From an uncultured Acidobacteriota bacterium (GTDB lineage: Bacteria; Acidobacteriota; Terriglobia; Bryobacterales; Bryobacteraceae): DNA of 64,000 nt. Both the position numbers and the translations under genes were made by a program. Position 1 is the stretch's first letter; every line of letters starts with the position of its first letter. The stretch lies in contig CADEFM010000001.1 in NCBI GenBank assembly GCA_902826605.1, positions 62,001-126,000 of the forward strand. Reading direction: 5' to 3'. The notes under the pieces are model-generated. The model ran no database searches and was not told where the DNA came from. It was given only the letters and a program-made list of their open reading frames with translations. Of this stretch, positions 9,101 to 17,785 are shown piece by piece.

Positions 9101-9734
9101 ACTGACGGTTCGCGCCGAAGAGGTGCGCGAGACGGAACGGAAGCGAATCGCACGCGAGATTCACGATGAGCTGGGACAGCAACTCACCAGTCTGAAATTG
9201 CATTCGGATTATATGTTCCGGGCTGAAATGTCACCCGGCCAGAGGGCGGCCCAGGCCGCGGCTCTGACCCGCGAGATGGAGACCGCGATTCGCACCGTGC
9301 GCCAAATCGCCACCGAACTCCGTCCGGGAATATTGGACAGCCTCGGATTGACTCCCGCCCTGGAGTGGCTGGTACATGATTTTGAGGAGAAATACGGCGT
9401 CCCGATAGACGCGGCTTTCCAGGAATTTCCCGCGAACGACAAGACCGCAACTGCTATTTTTCGAGTCGCACAGGAGGCACTGACCAACGTTGCGAAACAC
9501 GCTCGCGCGGCACGGGTCTGGATGAAGTTGGAACTGGCGAATGAAATGGCGGCTCTCGAAGTAAGCGACGATGGCGTGGGTATGCACGAGAAGGGCCCGG
9601 ATGGAGGGTTCGGTTTGATCGGAATGCGGGAAAGAGCGATTTTGGCCGGTGGTTCTTTGGAAATTACCGCCAGCGAGCAAGGCGGCCTGAAACTGCGTTT
9701 GACGCTGCCCGTGGCGGCCGGGGGGGAGGATTAG
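6180..9734 (+). CDS. Hybrid-free PAS/GAF sensor histidine kinase, NarL-type HisKA_3
   Basis: This very long kinase (1184 residues from ATG 6180) has an N-terminal membrane region of several helices (about residues 10-180). Three PAS/PAC-type sensor modules follow (about 200-600, each ending in a GT..DITxRK-like segment), then two GAF-like regions (about 600-960). The HisKA_3 dimerization helix carries His995 in IAREIHDELGQQ, and the HATPase_c domain has QEALTNVAKHA and DDGVGM. It autophosphorylates and passes phosphate to the LuxR-type regulator whose ATG lies immediately after its stop. The signal is unknown. A TTG at 6135 is a possible earlier start; neither site has a well-placed ribosome site. 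Confidence 0.9.
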   Translation: MNAQAGWRGDVDSESTAPILKKLLAILFGILVLEALIGLPVLAAAPLTAGILCLAALILVVLVPWLLLRAGRILAAVRGVVLGGLVIATASAVISGGVRSPAIAGQVAFAIIAAMLLGRRWAQSVIAACVLADLAMALFQYGGGGLPVAFPPHPLETLAFLAFAFLAPWPVVLFSIDRLRGVVLEREASDRQVDAERRLLDLVMWSADLGSWEWHPETGRVAVSDGVAIKLDYEPGEIEPHADAWIQLTHPDDAPVAIGMRSALADGLVNTFDLDLRLRAKDGEWRWMSVRGRAVENDVDGRALLARGTIQDIHDRKNAERNLAVVARKMDHLMNTVDGVVWEAETEPFRVTFVSRQAEKLLGFPQALWTEDADFWSGRIHPDDREVVARSTRRAVAKGKDHSIEYRMIASDGSVVWVHESARRVSGDEGTSRLSGLLLNITDRRNAEEGLRERDLRWKLALEANHDGIFEIAFDRGGERYFYSTRCWQMLGYDDTRVTGDFDFFKTALHPEDRERVFALMQAHQLGTTPDYQAEFRLRHQDGCDRWILARAKAARDSDGKIVRVIGTHEDITSRKEAELAIQASEARWHLMAEVSQALAQAAFNPQAALAAAVLKLEENFADLAVLWLASADERWLLAMIVDGSTSSRNSQLRDQLENPLIVEESAILRSMVNEGKPVAALQFDPDAPTEEVIALGTRFGQISRGHSLISVPLWNERRALGILALLRTRADRPPFTQQDIHLAQQVAASVTSVLKTSTLNQELEQQNFARERVERELRESRNRLQLLADLSRVFSQEFEDPQAALAGLLKKLAEDYADSCSLRLLDSEIDPPAIIAATSSQASQTDQDRQLTPLQHGVVSSGIGVLVPVAELMRSPGPLTLSEWAEFRRAGTHSVMAVPMRDGGAVGGVVMVTRTRSTLPPFTRDDLEFVQEVADRAMLAFKAARLAFELGDKLRERQAMETQREEMVARLRELTVRAEEVRETERKRIAREIHDELGQQLTSLKLHSDYMFRAEMSPGQRAAQAAALTREMETAIRTVRQIATELRPGILDSLGLTPALEWLVHDFEEKYGVPIDAAFQEFPANDKTATAIFRVAQEALTNVAKHARAARVWMKLELANEMAALEVSDDGVGMHEKGPDGGFGLIGMRERAILAGGSLEITASEQGGLKLRLTLPVAAGGED

Positions 9735-9735
9735 C

Positions 9736-10362
9736 ATGCGCTTCCTGTTAGTGGATGATCATCCTTTGATTCGGGAGGGTTTGGAGCGCACGTTGGGGGC
9801 GGAGTTTCCGGGTTCAGTATTCGCCACCGCTGCTACGCAGGCCGAAGCCCTGGCGGCCGTGGAGGCGGATGGATGGGAGGTGGTTCTGCTGGACCTCAGC
9901 CTGCCTGGGCGGGACGGACTGAGTTTTATTCGCGACATCAAAGACCGCAGCCCGCACACACGCGTGCTCGTGCACACCATGCACCCAGAGGATCAAATGG
10001 GTGTCCGTGCACTGCGCGCCGGCGCCGATGGCTACATTACCAAAGACCGCCCCGAGGCGGAACTATTGGCGGCAGTTCGCAAAGTGAAGGCGGGCCAGCG
10101 ATATGTGAGTGAATCGCTAGGGGAACGCCTTGCGGACTTCGTCATGCGCGGAGAGAATGTGGAATTGGCCGACACACTTTCCGACCGCGAGTATCAGATT
10201 TTACGGATGATCACCTTGAGCAAGACCCCCACGGAAATTGCCGATGAGTTGCATCTGAGTGTGAAAACCATCAGCACCTATCGATCCAGAATTCTGGAGA
10301 AGCTGGGTTTGCAAACCACAAGCGACTTGATCCGCTTCGGTCTGGAACACAAATTGGGCTAG
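9736..10362 (+). CDS. LuxR/NarL-family response regulator
   Basis: The 208-residue protein has a receiver domain with the acidic pocket VDDH, the phosphorylated aspartate in VLLDLSLPGRDG, and the lysine in YITKD. It ends in a GerE-type helix-turn-helix (LSDREYQIL to KTISTYRSRILEKLG). It begins one base after the kinase stop codon, behind a GGGGGAGGATT ribosome site, so the two are cotranscribed and form one two-component system. Target genes are unknown; binding sites cannot be called from the sequence. Confidence 0.93.
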   Translation: MRFLLVDDHPLIREGLERTLGAEFPGSVFATAATQAEALAAVEADGWEVVLLDLSLPGRDGLSFIRDIKDRSPHTRVLVHTMHPEDQMGVRALRAGADGYITKDRPEAELLAAVRKVKAGQRYVSESLGERLADFVMRGENVELADTLSDREYQILRMITLSKTPTEIADELHLSVKTISTYRSRILEKLGLQTTSDLIRFGLEHKLG

Positions 10363-10367
10363 GGGGC

Positions 10368-11321
10368 TCAGCCCCGCAGTTCAGCGGCTATTTCGCGGGC
10401 GGCCTGCCGCGCCTGCTCCACGGCTCCGATCTCGAAACTGATCGCGCCCACCTTGGGGTGGCCGCCGCCGCCGTAGCGTTCGCAGATGCTCGCGAGGTTG
10501 AATTTCAGCGGTTCCTTTACCCACGGATTCGATCCGACGGAAACTTTGGTGCGGAAGCTGGATGTGCTAACGGAGACGGTATACACGGACTGCGGGTGGA
10601 GATAGTAGGGAATGAACTTGTTGTATCCGTCCACGCCGTCCGCCACCAGGTCGAAAAATACCACGCCTCCATCGAAGGACGCGCGTTTGCGGATCAAATC
10701 GATCGATTGCAAATGACGCTCATACAAAGGCTGGTAAACGGCGCGTATGTCAGGATCGGCGGTAATCTCGGCCAGCTTCATGTGGCGCATCATGCCGATA
10801 ATTTTCTGCACGGTGCCGGATCCCTTTGACCCTTCAATCACCAGTGTCAACTGGGTGGCCGGGGAAGAAAGATCGACTGCTTCCTGAGAATCCTTGTACA
10901 GCGCGCCGTCCACGATATCCGCCCACGCGACGAGTTCCTCCAGATCCGCGGCCTCAAAGCTAAAATGCTGCCGAGCCATTGCCGCGATGTAGCCGGTGCA
11001 GGAACGGAAAGACGGATCGAACATTTTCTTCCCGCTGGTATCGGTTCGGAAATGCTGGGCGTCCTCCGGCGTTAGAAAGGCGCTCTGGTGATGATCGAAC
11101 CACCACGTGAGCCGCGGATCGTCGGAATACTTGAAATCGACAATCGCATTGACGTCGCCATCGAATAACGCAGGTTCAAACAACTGCGACGCCTTGTGTG
11201 CCATGCCCGTGTATGCGAATTCCGCGCCAGGGTAGAATTTGTTCTCTACGAAGCGGGTGAAATAGGCGGCTGAAGCGGCGCCGTCGAAGCAATGATCGTG
11301 ATATAAGATTCGAACCCGCAT
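10368..11321 (-). CDS. DHH-family phosphoesterase
   Basis: The 317-residue protein has the DHH signature: HDHCFDGAASAAYF near the N-terminus, a DFKY segment, the metal-binding FDHHQSAF motif, and a C-terminal DHHA1 end with RYGGGGHPKVGAISF. Members hydrolyse phosphodiesters in nanoRNA, cyclic dinucleotides or pAp. The exact substrate cannot be told here. It is shorter than RecJ and lacks its extra domains. It is convergent with the response regulator, five bases apart, with a GGGGCTCAGCCCC hairpin between and no T-tract. Confidence 0.75.
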   Translation of the reverse strand: MRVRILYHDHCFDGAASAAYFTRFVENKFYPGAEFAYTGMAHKASQLFEPALFDGDVNAIVDFKYSDDPRLTWWFDHHQSAFLTPEDAQHFRTDTSGKKMFDPSFRSCTGYIAAMARQHFSFEAADLEELVAWADIVDGALYKDSQEAVDLSSPATQLTLVIEGSKGSGTVQKIIGMMRHMKLAEITADPDIRAVYQPLYERHLQSIDLIRKRASFDGGVVFFDLVADGVDGYNKFIPYYLHPQSVYTVSVSTSSFRTKVSVGSNPWVKEPLKFNLASICERYGGGGHPKVGAISFEIGAVEQARQAAREIAAELRG

Positions 11322-11465
11322 GGTTATTTGGAACGAGCAGCGGAAAACCTGTTAGTTTCCCGCAAATGGGGGGCGCATTGCAAGTCTGCTCCGATCCGCA
11401 CTGAAAGCCAGCGCCTCGCGTGCGTCGGATTTGAAAGCGAAACCTATAGTCTAAACTGAAAACAT

Positions 11466-12818
11466 ATGTCTTCCACTGTGCCGGCCGGCATGCGGCCCGG
11501 AGGCCTGCAGGCGAGCGCCGGGCGTGCCGAATTGGTGTGTTTTGAACCTTCCTGCCGGACGCGTTTCGCGATCACCGACGTTCTCTACAACTGTCCAAAA
11601 TGTGACGGGCTGCTGGAAGCCATATACGAATACGATGGGCGTGGGCCGGAGGATCTGAAACGCCTGTTCCGCGAGCGCCGAATGAGCAATGCGCCTCTTG
11701 ATTCGAGCGGCGTGTGGCGCTACCGCGAATTGCTTCCGTTTCTTGACGACTATACGCATGTGGTGACGCTGCGCGAAGGCAATACGCCCTTGCTCGACGC
11801 GCCGCTGGCGGCCCGTTACGGCGGTTTGGATCGCATTACGTTCAAGCACCAGGGGTTTAACCCAACAGGTTCGTTCAAGGACAATGGCATGACCTGCGGT
11901 GCGGCGCAGGCTCGGCGATTGAACATGAAGCGTGTGGCCTGTGTTTCGACGGGCAACACGTCGGCATCTATGGCTGCGTATGCGGCGGCGGGCGGCATGG
12001 AGGCGCTGATTTTCTTGCCGCACGGCAATATTTCCTTCGGCAAACTGGCGCAGGCCTTGGAGTACGGCGCGAAGACCCTGGAAGTGGAAGCGAATTTCGA
12101 TGAGATTCTAGCGCTGGTCCGGGTGCTGGCCCAGAAGCTCGGTATTTATCTCTTGAATTCGATGAATCCTTTCCGCGTGGAAGGCCAGAAGAGCATCATG
12201 TTTGAAATGCTGGATCAGCGCGACTGGCGCGTGCCCGATTGGGTGGTGCTTCCGGGCGGTAACCTGGGCAACACGTCCGCGTTCGGCAAGGCGCTGCGCG
12301 AAGCGCGTGATCTGGGAATGATCGACAAGCTCCCGCGCATAGCGGTGATTCAAGCCGCGGGCGCCGCGCCGTTTTATCGGATGTGGAAGGACGGCGCTGC
12401 GCTGCAGGCCGTCACGAAACCGGAAACGCTCGCGACGGCGATCCGCATCGGCGATCCTGTGTCCTGGCCGAAGGCGCTGCACGAAGTGCGGACCTCAAAT
12501 GGCGTTGTGGAGCAGGTGAGCGAACAGGAAATCGCCGACGCCAAAGCGCAGATCGGCCGCGCGGGTATCGGCTGCGAACCGGCGTCCGCGGCGACGCTGG
12601 CGGGCATTCGCAAACTCACGGACGCCGGCGTGATCGACAAAGCCGCCGACGTGGTTGCGGTGCTCACGGGTAACGTCCTTAAGGACACGGATTACATTTA
12701 CAAGTACCACACGAATCAATTGGAAGCGCCCGGCGGTGTGAAGATTCGATCCAACTTTGGGAACCGGTCGATTGTCGTGCCCAACGATGCCGATCGCATC
12801 GCGGAAATGTTGAGATAG
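11466..12818 (+). CDS. thrC: Threonine synthase
   Basis: The 450-residue PLP enzyme converts O-phosphohomoserine to threonine. Its N-terminus has a zinc-ribbon-like CFEPSC...CPKCDG as in the long threonine synthase class. The PLP lysine sits in NPTGSFKDNGM, and the phosphate-binding and Ser/Gly-rich CVSTGNTSASMAAYA segment follows. A C-terminal VVAVLTGNVLKD is also typical. The ATG at 11466 has no Shine-Dalgarno sequence. TAAACT 8 bases and TATAGT 15 bases upstream suggest a very short leader. It is not flanked by other threonine genes. Confidence 0.9.
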   Translation: MSSTVPAGMRPGGLQASAGRAELVCFEPSCRTRFAITDVLYNCPKCDGLLEAIYEYDGRGPEDLKRLFRERRMSNAPLDSSGVWRYRELLPFLDDYTHVVTLREGNTPLLDAPLAARYGGLDRITFKHQGFNPTGSFKDNGMTCGAAQARRLNMKRVACVSTGNTSASMAAYAAAGGMEALIFLPHGNISFGKLAQALEYGAKTLEVEANFDEILALVRVLAQKLGIYLLNSMNPFRVEGQKSIMFEMLDQRDWRVPDWVVLPGGNLGNTSAFGKALREARDLGMIDKLPRIAVIQAAGAAPFYRMWKDGAALQAVTKPETLATAIRIGDPVSWPKALHEVRTSNGVVEQVSEQEIADAKAQIGRAGIGCEPASAATLAGIRKLTDAGVIDKAADVVAVLTGNVLKDTDYIYKYHTNQLEAPGGVKIRSNFGNRSIVVPNDADRIAEMLR

Positions 12819-12828
12819 ACGGCCTCGC

Positions 12829-12834
12829 TATAAT
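12829..12834 (+). promoter_or_regulatory. Perfect -10 box directly before a start codon
   Basis: TATAAT at 12829-12834 is followed by cgaATGGTGATG. The transcription start would fall on the GTG at 12841 or ATG at 12844, giving a leaderless message. There is no convincing -35 box at 17 bases and no Shine-Dalgarno sequence. Confidence 0.5.
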
Positions 12835-12837
12835 CGA

Positions 12838-13221
12838 ATGGTGATGAAACATGCTTTCGCCGCGCTGGCTCTGCTGCTGGCTGGGTGTTCGAAAAACATT
12901 CAGACTCCGGACGCCGTTCGCCAGGCGGTGATGGACGATGTCAAAAACCGCGCCGCGAAAACCGGTTTGATTGCAGATGCGATGGATGTCAGCGTTTCTT
13001 CTGTCTCCTTCGCCAAAGACGAGGCGCGGGCAACCGTTGCCTTTAGTCCTAAGGGGATGCCTCCAGGCAGCGGCATGTCGATGGACTATGTGCTTACGCG
13101 CAAGGGCGATGCATGGTCGGTAACAAGCCGCCAACTGAGCGGACCGATGGGTATGCCGCCGGCTGGAGCCCCCGCCGGGCAGCTTCCACCTGGACACCCG
13201 GGAACGGAAAGTAAGCAATGA
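12838..13221 (+). CDS. Small lipoprotein of unknown function
   Basis: The 127-residue protein has a lipoprotein signal peptide with the lipobox LLAGC (Cys about residue 17). A small mixed domain (about 25-105) follows, and then a Pro/Gly-rich tail (PAGAPAGQLPPGHPG). I do not recognise the domain; it has an alternating pattern suggestive of a small beta-sheet. Starts at 12838, 12841 or 12844 are all possible. Its stop overlaps the next gene's start by 4 bases (ATGA), so it leads an operon with the FAD enzyme and hemL. Confidence 0.65.
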   Translation: MVMKHAFAALALLLAGCSKNIQTPDAVRQAVMDDVKNRAAKTGLIADAMDVSVSSVSFAKDEARATVAFSPKGMPPGSGMSMDYVLTRKGDAWSVTSRQLSGPMGMPPAGAPAGQLPPGHPGTESKQ

Positions 13222-14408
13222 AAACCGTCGCGGTGCTGGGCGGAGGTCCAGCCGGTGCGCTGGCGGCGGAGCGCTTGGCGCGCGCGGGCGTGAAGACCAT
13301 GGTCTTCGACGAAAAACTCGCCTGGGAAAAACCGTGCGGTGGCGGGCTCACCTATAAGGCCTATCGCGAGTATCCTTTTCTCATTGACAACAGTACGCCA
13401 AAGAAGCTGATCCGGCGGACCTCAATCTCCGCGCCCAAAGCGGGTGAGACAGTGATGACACTGGACAATCCGCTGGTAATCTATTCGCGCTTCGATCTCA
13501 ATCGTACATTGCTGGAACGCGCGGGGAACGCGGGAGCTGGGATCGAAAAAACACGGGTAATGGGTCTGGAGCGCGGCGCCAGCGGCTGGCGCATTCGCAC
13601 ACAGTCGGGCATCGCGGAGGCCGATTTTTGCATCGTCGCCACGGGCGCCCGGAACCCCTTGCGCGAGGTGGGCACGGAATGGAGCACTCGCGACACGATG
13701 ACCGCTCTCGGTTATTTCGTCGCCGGTGAGCGCGATCAAATCGACCTGCAATTTTTGGAAGGTCTCGAAGGCTATATCTGGGTGTTCCCCCGCGCGGGTC
13801 ATCTTTCGGTTGGAATATGCGGCAAAGGTCAGTCCGCTCAAGTGTTGCGCGTGCGTCTGGAACGCTACCTGGACGAACGCGGAATTGCCTGGAAGGGGTC
13901 GGCGTTTTACGGCCATGTGCTGCCGTCTCTGCAAACGGCGGGATGGAAGAATAACCGCGTTGCGGGGGAACGCTGGCTGGCTGTGGGCGATGCGGCGGGG
14001 TTGGTCGATCCCATCACCGGGGAAGGTCTGTATTACGCCATGCGCTCCGGAGACTTGGCGGCCGGGGTACTTCTGAATGAGAACGCGCGCAGCGTCGCGG
14101 AGAAGGCCGCCGCCTACCGTTCGGCGATTGCCCGTGAGTTCACAGCCGATCTCGCACACGCTTCCACGCTGGCGCGGCGATTATTTCTCGGACGCTTTCT
14201 GGGCGGGCCAGCCACCGCACGGATGGTGCAATTAACGCGGCGCAGTCCGCGCTTCCGCGCCGCCATGCAGGATCTATTCGCCGGGACTCAGCCGTATCTG
14301 GAGCTGCGCGGGCGGGTGCTAGGAAATTTGGCGGGAATGATTCGGGAAGTACTCCAGAATTCCTTTCTGGGACGCACCACCGGGGAAACCCCTCCTGTCA
14401 CGTCATGA
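13218..14408 (+). CDS. Geranylgeranyl-reductase-family FAD oxidoreductase
   Basis: The 396-residue flavoprotein has an N-terminal Rossmann motif [16 protein letters not shown], a KPCGGGL segment, and the second FAD motif [16 protein letters not shown]. This layout fits the geranylgeranyl reductase/digeranylgeranylglycerophospholipid reductase family. Members reduce isoprenoid side chains of quinones, tetrapyrroles or lipids. Its overlap with hemL (4 bases) could hint at a tetrapyrrole or quinone substrate, but this is inference, as no chlorophyll genes are visible. The start overlaps the lipoprotein stop. Confidence 0.8.
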   Translation: MKTVAVLGGGPAGALAAERLARAGVKTMVFDEKLAWEKPCGGGLTYKAYREYPFLIDNSTPKKLIRRTSISAPKAGETVMTLDNPLVIYSRFDLNRTLLERAGNAGAGIEKTRVMGLERGASGWRIRTQSGIAEADFCIVATGARNPLREVGTEWSTRDTMTALGYFVAGERDQIDLQFLEGLEGYIWVFPRAGHLSVGICGKGQSAQVLRVRLERYLDERGIAWKGSAFYGHVLPSLQTAGWKNNRVAGERWLAVGDAAGLVDPITGEGLYYAMRSGDLAAGVLLNENARSVAEKAAAYRSAIAREFTADLAHASTLARRLFLGRFLGGPATARMVQLTRRSPRFRAAMQDLFAGTQPYLELRGRVLGNLAGMIREVLQNSFLGRTTGETPPVTS

Positions 14409-15667
14409 AGAGCTGGAAATCCGATGCGCTGTTCCGGCGCGCAAGGGCGGTCATCCCTGGGGGCGTCAATTCACCCGTGCGGGCGTTTCGCGGCGTCGGC
14501 GGTGTGCCGCGCTTCATCGAACGCGGCGAGGGATCGCGGATCTTCGACGTGGATGGTAACTCGTACATCGACTATGTGAATTCCTGGGGACCTCTCCTGC
14601 TGGGCCATTGCCCCGCACCGGTGATGGACGCGCTGCGCGAAGCGCTGGAGTCGGGCACGAGCTTCGGTGCGCCCACCGAGCGGGAGGTGGAATTTGCCGA
14701 ACTGGTTTCCGAGGTCATGCCATCCATGGAAATGCTTCGCCTGGTGAATTCCGGGACAGAAGCCACGATGAGCGCGCTCAGGCTAGCGCGCGGATTTACA
14801 GGCCGCGACCTGATCATTAAGTTCGAAGGATGCTATCACGGGCATGTGGATTCGCTTCTCGTGAAGGCTGGATCGGGAATGGCAACGCTCGGTATCGCCG
14901 ATACCGCGGGCGTGCCTCGGGCCTTCGCGGAGACTACCATCGCATTGCCGTTCAACAGCATCGAGGCGGTGGAAAAAGCCTTCGCGGCGCATGGAGATCG
15001 GGTCGCCGCGGTGATCGTGGAGCCAGTGGTTGGTAACATGGGCTGCGTTCCTCCGGCGCTAGGATTTTTGCAAGCGTTAAGGAAACTGTGCTCGTGGCAC
15101 GGCGCGGTGCTGATTTTCGACGAAGTGATGACCGGCTTTCGAGTGGCGCTCGGCGGGGCGCAGCAGCGTTTCGGGATTCATCCGGACTTAACCACGCTCG
15201 GCAAAATAGCCGGCGGCGGCCTGCCCTTGGCGGTGTATGGCGGACGCCGGGACATCATGCGCAAGATCGCTCCCTCTGGTCCGGTGTATCAGGCGGGGAC
15301 ATTGTCGGGAAATCCGCTGGCTGTAGCGGCGGGCTTGGCGATGCTGCGGTATTTGATGGCGCATCCCGAAGTGTACGAACAACTGGAAGCCCGTGCCTGC
15401 CAGTTGACGGCGTGGACGCCGCCGGGCGTCACGATCAACCGCGTTGGCGCGATGTTCACCTTTTTCTTCTCGCCTGGCCCCGTCACCGATTGGGACTCGG
15501 CCAAGCAATGCGACACCGCACGCTTCGGCCGCTTCTTCCATCACATGCTGGAGCGCGGCGTGTACCTGGCCCCGTCGCAATTCGAAGCGGCGTTTCTTTC
15601 CACGGCACACACCGAGGAGGACATACGGTACGCGGTGGAGGCGGCACGTGAGTTCTTCGCCGTCTGA
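14405..15667 (+). CDS. hemL: Glutamate-1-semialdehyde 2,1-aminomutase
   Basis: HemL isomerizes glutamate-1-semialdehyde to 5-aminolevulinate in the C5 route of heme and B12 biosynthesis. The N-terminus with [11 protein letters not shown], the [15 protein letters not shown] segment, the [17 protein letters not shown] motif, [14 protein letters not shown] and the PLP lysine in [12 protein letters not shown] are all characteristic. The length of 420 residues is normal. It overlaps the upstream flavoprotein by 4 bases, and a small Cys4 gene starts inside its 3' end. Confidence 0.95.
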   Translation: MKSWKSDALFRRARAVIPGGVNSPVRAFRGVGGVPRFIERGEGSRIFDVDGNSYIDYVNSWGPLLLGHCPAPVMDALREALESGTSFGAPTEREVEFAELVSEVMPSMEMLRLVNSGTEATMSALRLARGFTGRDLIIKFEGCYHGHVDSLLVKAGSGMATLGIADTAGVPRAFAETTIALPFNSIEAVEKAFAAHGDRVAAVIVEPVVGNMGCVPPALGFLQALRKLCSWHGAVLIFDEVMTGFRVALGGAQQRFGIHPDLTTLGKIAGGGLPLAVYGGRRDIMRKIAPSGPVYQAGTLSGNPLAVAAGLAMLRYLMAHPEVYEQLEARACQLTAWTPPGVTINRVGAMFTFFFSPGPVTDWDSAKQCDTARFGRFFHHMLERGVYLAPSQFEAAFLSTAHTEEDIRYAVEAAREFFAV

Positions 15668-15848
15668 CGGACTGTGCGCGTCATGCCGTTTTCAGCGCAT
15701 CGTGAAGTCAGACCGCGGGTCTGTGTTTGTGTTGTGTGAGAAATCGTTCGAGGATGATCGTTTTGCGAAGTATCCACGGTTGCCGGTGCTGATTTGCGCC
15801 GGATATGAAGAGAGTCCACCGGTTGGATCACGTGTGGAAAATCTCTAG
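15648..15848 (+). CDS. Small Cys4 protein, probably metal-binding
   Basis: A 66-residue reading frame starts with GTG at 15648, six bases after a perfect GGAGG (15637-15641). It overlaps the last 20 bases of hemL in another frame. The protein has CASC near residue 10, then single cysteines in FVLCEKS and LICAGY, giving a plausible four-cysteine metal site. The regular [11 protein letters not shown] and [12 protein letters not shown] segments look conserved rather than random. It converges with the SAM hydroxide adenosyltransferase and overlaps its end by 21 bases. Function is unknown. Confidence 0.7.
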   Translation: MSSSPSDGLCASCRFQRIVKSDRGSVFVLCEKSFEDDRFAKYPRLPVLICAGYEESPPVGSRVENL

Positions 15849-16622
15849 CTCCACAGCCGCTCCTGCGCCGCAACCTAGTTGTGCCGCCGCCGATTCCTGG
15901 TTTGCACCAATCTCCAGATAGCCTGAGCTTCCAACGATCACAAAAAGTTCTCCGATGGCGGTTTCCGCGTAATGCAGCGCCAGCCTGTGAATCCGCGCAT
16001 TGCCGGCGCGCATTTCAAACGGGCGTGTCTTGAGACCCGCGAAATGCGCGACATCGAAATTCGTGATCAGGTTGCCGAAGCGATCAACCTTCAGCACCGT
16101 GCCACGCCAGACGTGTTTGGCCAGCGCCAAGGGTTTAAGCGTCATCAGGCGCACATAATCCGTCGCAAACTTCCCGAACGTTGCCGGTTTGGCGCCTGTG
16201 GCCATATGCGCGGCGGCGGGTGCGAAGACATCGCGGCCGTGAAATGTCCGGCTTACATTCTTGAGCAAGAGCTTGGGATTCGAGATCACACGCACCTTGG
16301 TGGGAGCCGCATCATAAATCATGGACAACACGCCATTGTCGGGCGCGATGAAGAACTGGCCGGCCGCTTCCGCCAGCACGGGACGCCGGTCGCTGCCAAC
16401 GCCCGGGTCCACCACGACCACGTGAATGGCGCCCTTGGGGAAGTATTTCATGGCCTGCGCGATCTCAAATGCGGCTTCCGCGATATTGTAGGGCTGAATG
16501 CCGTGAGTGATATCGACGATTTGCGCCTTGGGAGCGATGCTGAGGATCACGCCCTTCATGGTTCCTACAAAGTGGTCGGAAAGGCCGAAATCCGTAGTCA
16601 GTGTGATCAGTGGGTTTGGCAT
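15828..16622 (-). CDS. SAM hydroxide adenosyltransferase (DUF62 family)
   Basis: The 264-residue protein begins MPNPLITLTTDFGLSDHFVG and contains GVILSIAPKAQIVDITHGI, VVVDPGVGSDRRP and the C-terminal segment GNLITNF. These are the hallmarks of the chlorinase/fluorinase-like DUF62 family. Ordinary members use water or hydroxide to split S-adenosylmethionine into adenosine and methionine. The frame is open to 16790, but the family N-terminus starts at 16622. That region also overlaps the divergent cysteine desulfurase, supporting the shorter form. TACAAT lies 10 bases upstream of the ATG. Confidence 0.88.
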   Translation of the reverse strand: MPNPLITLTTDFGLSDHFVGTMKGVILSIAPKAQIVDITHGIQPYNIAEAAFEIAQAMKYFPKGAIHVVVVDPGVGSDRRPVLAEAAGQFFIAPDNGVLSMIYDAAPTKVRVISNPKLLLKNVSRTFHGRDVFAPAAAHMATGAKPATFGKFATDYVRLMTLKPLALAKHVWRGTVLKVDRFGNLITNFDVAHFAGLKTRPFEMRAGNARIHRLALHYAETAIGELFVIVGSSGYLEIGANQESAAAQLGCGAGAAVELEIFHT

Positions 16623-16660
16623 GCCTGTTAAAATTGTAACGGACCCAAAAAGGCCAACCC

Positions 16661-17785
16661 GTGCAGCGCTACTACTTCGATCACAATGCCACCACCCCCG
16701 TCTCGCCCGAAGTCTTTGCGGCGATGGCGCCGGTGATGACGGAGGTGTACGGGAACGCATCCAGCATTCATCATTTTGGCCAGGACGCACGCCGGATGCT
16801 GGATGCTGCCCGGCGCGAGGTGGCGGAGATGATCGGCGCGCGCGCAGAGGAAATCATTTTCACCAGCGGAGGAACCGAGGCTGACAATCTGGCATTGTTT
16901 GCAGCCGGCGGTGAAGGGCACACCATCACTGCCGCAGCGGAGCATCCCGCCGTCCTGGAGGCTTGCGTTCAGCTGTCCAACTCGACCGTGGTACCTGTCG
17001 ATGGCAAAGGTGTGGTGAATCCGGACGATATACGGCGGGCAATTCAGCCAGATACGCGCTTGATCAGTGTGATGCATGTGAATAATGAACTGGGCGTGAT
17101 CCAACCTGTGGATGACATCGCCGCCGTTGCGCGGGAAACTGGCGTGCGGTTTCATTCGGACGGAGTGCAGGCCGCCGGCCGAATTCCGGTGGATGTTGCG
17201 GGCATGGATTTCTATTCGATAAGCGCGCACAAGATCTATGGCCCCAAGGGCGTGGGCGCGCTCTTCGTGCGGAAGGGAACTGGAGTGCATCCCCGCTTGT
17301 TCGGCGGACCCCATGAGCGTAAAATCCGCGCGGGCACGGAGAACGTCGCCGGCGCCGTGGGAATGGGCCGCGCCGCTCAATGGGTGCGGAAGGAAGGCGC
17401 GGAGGATGCGGCGCGTCAAGGTGTTATGCGCGATCGGTTAGAGAAGGGCATTCTCCAGCGAGTTCCCGATGCGCACGTTAACGGCGCGGGCGCTCCGCGT
17501 GTAGGCAACACCTCCAACATGCGTTTCGACGGTATCGATAGTGAGCCGCTATTGATCGCGCTCGACTTGCGCGGATTCGCGGTATCGAGCGGATCGGCAT
17601 GTTCCAGCGGTGCAACGGAACCTTCGCACGTTCTTGCGGCCATCGGGCTGAACAAGCAGCAGGCGAAATCGAGCGTGCGTTTTTCCTTGGGCCGTTCCAA
17701 TACCGCCGAGCAAGTAGATGCCTTGATTGAGGCCGTGGTTCAAGTGGTGGCGCAACTGAGAAAGCTGGCTCCCGCTTATGCCTGA
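16661..17785 (+). CDS. Cysteine desulfurase (NifS/IscS family)
   Basis: The 374-residue PLP enzyme removes sulfur from cysteine and hands it on as a persulfide. It has [14 protein letters not shown] at the N-terminus, [12 protein letters not shown], the PLP lysine in [10 protein letters not shown], and the active-site cysteine in [15 protein letters not shown]. The start is GTG at 16661, at the family N-terminus. Its end overlaps mnmA by 8 bases, so it is very likely the dedicated sulfur donor for tRNA 2-thiolation, though it could also feed other sulfur pathways. No isc or suf scaffold genes are adjacent. Confidence 0.92.
   Translation: MQRYYFDHNATTPVSPEVFAAMAPVMTEVYGNASSIHHFGQDARRMLDAARREVAEMIGARAEEIIFTSGGTEADNLALFAAGGEGHTITAAAEHPAVLEACVQLSNSTVVPVDGKGVVNPDDIRRAIQPDTRLISVMHVNNELGVIQPVDDIAAVARETGVRFHSDGVQAAGRIPVDVAGMDFYSISAHKIYGPKGVGALFVRKGTGVHPRLFGGPHERKIRAGTENVAGAVGMGRAAQWVRKEGAEDAARQGVMRDRLEKGILQRVPDAHVNGAGAPRVGNTSNMRFDGIDSEPLLIALDLRGFAVSSGSACSSGATEPSHVLAAIGLNKQQAKSSVRFSLGRSNTAEQVDALIEAVVQVVAQLRKLAPAYA

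Noticed and set aside
15709..15723. CAGACC-GCG-GGTCTG hairpin with a T-rich tail, looking like a terminator after hemL
   Set aside because: It lies inside the small Cys4 gene, so I do not call it a terminator.
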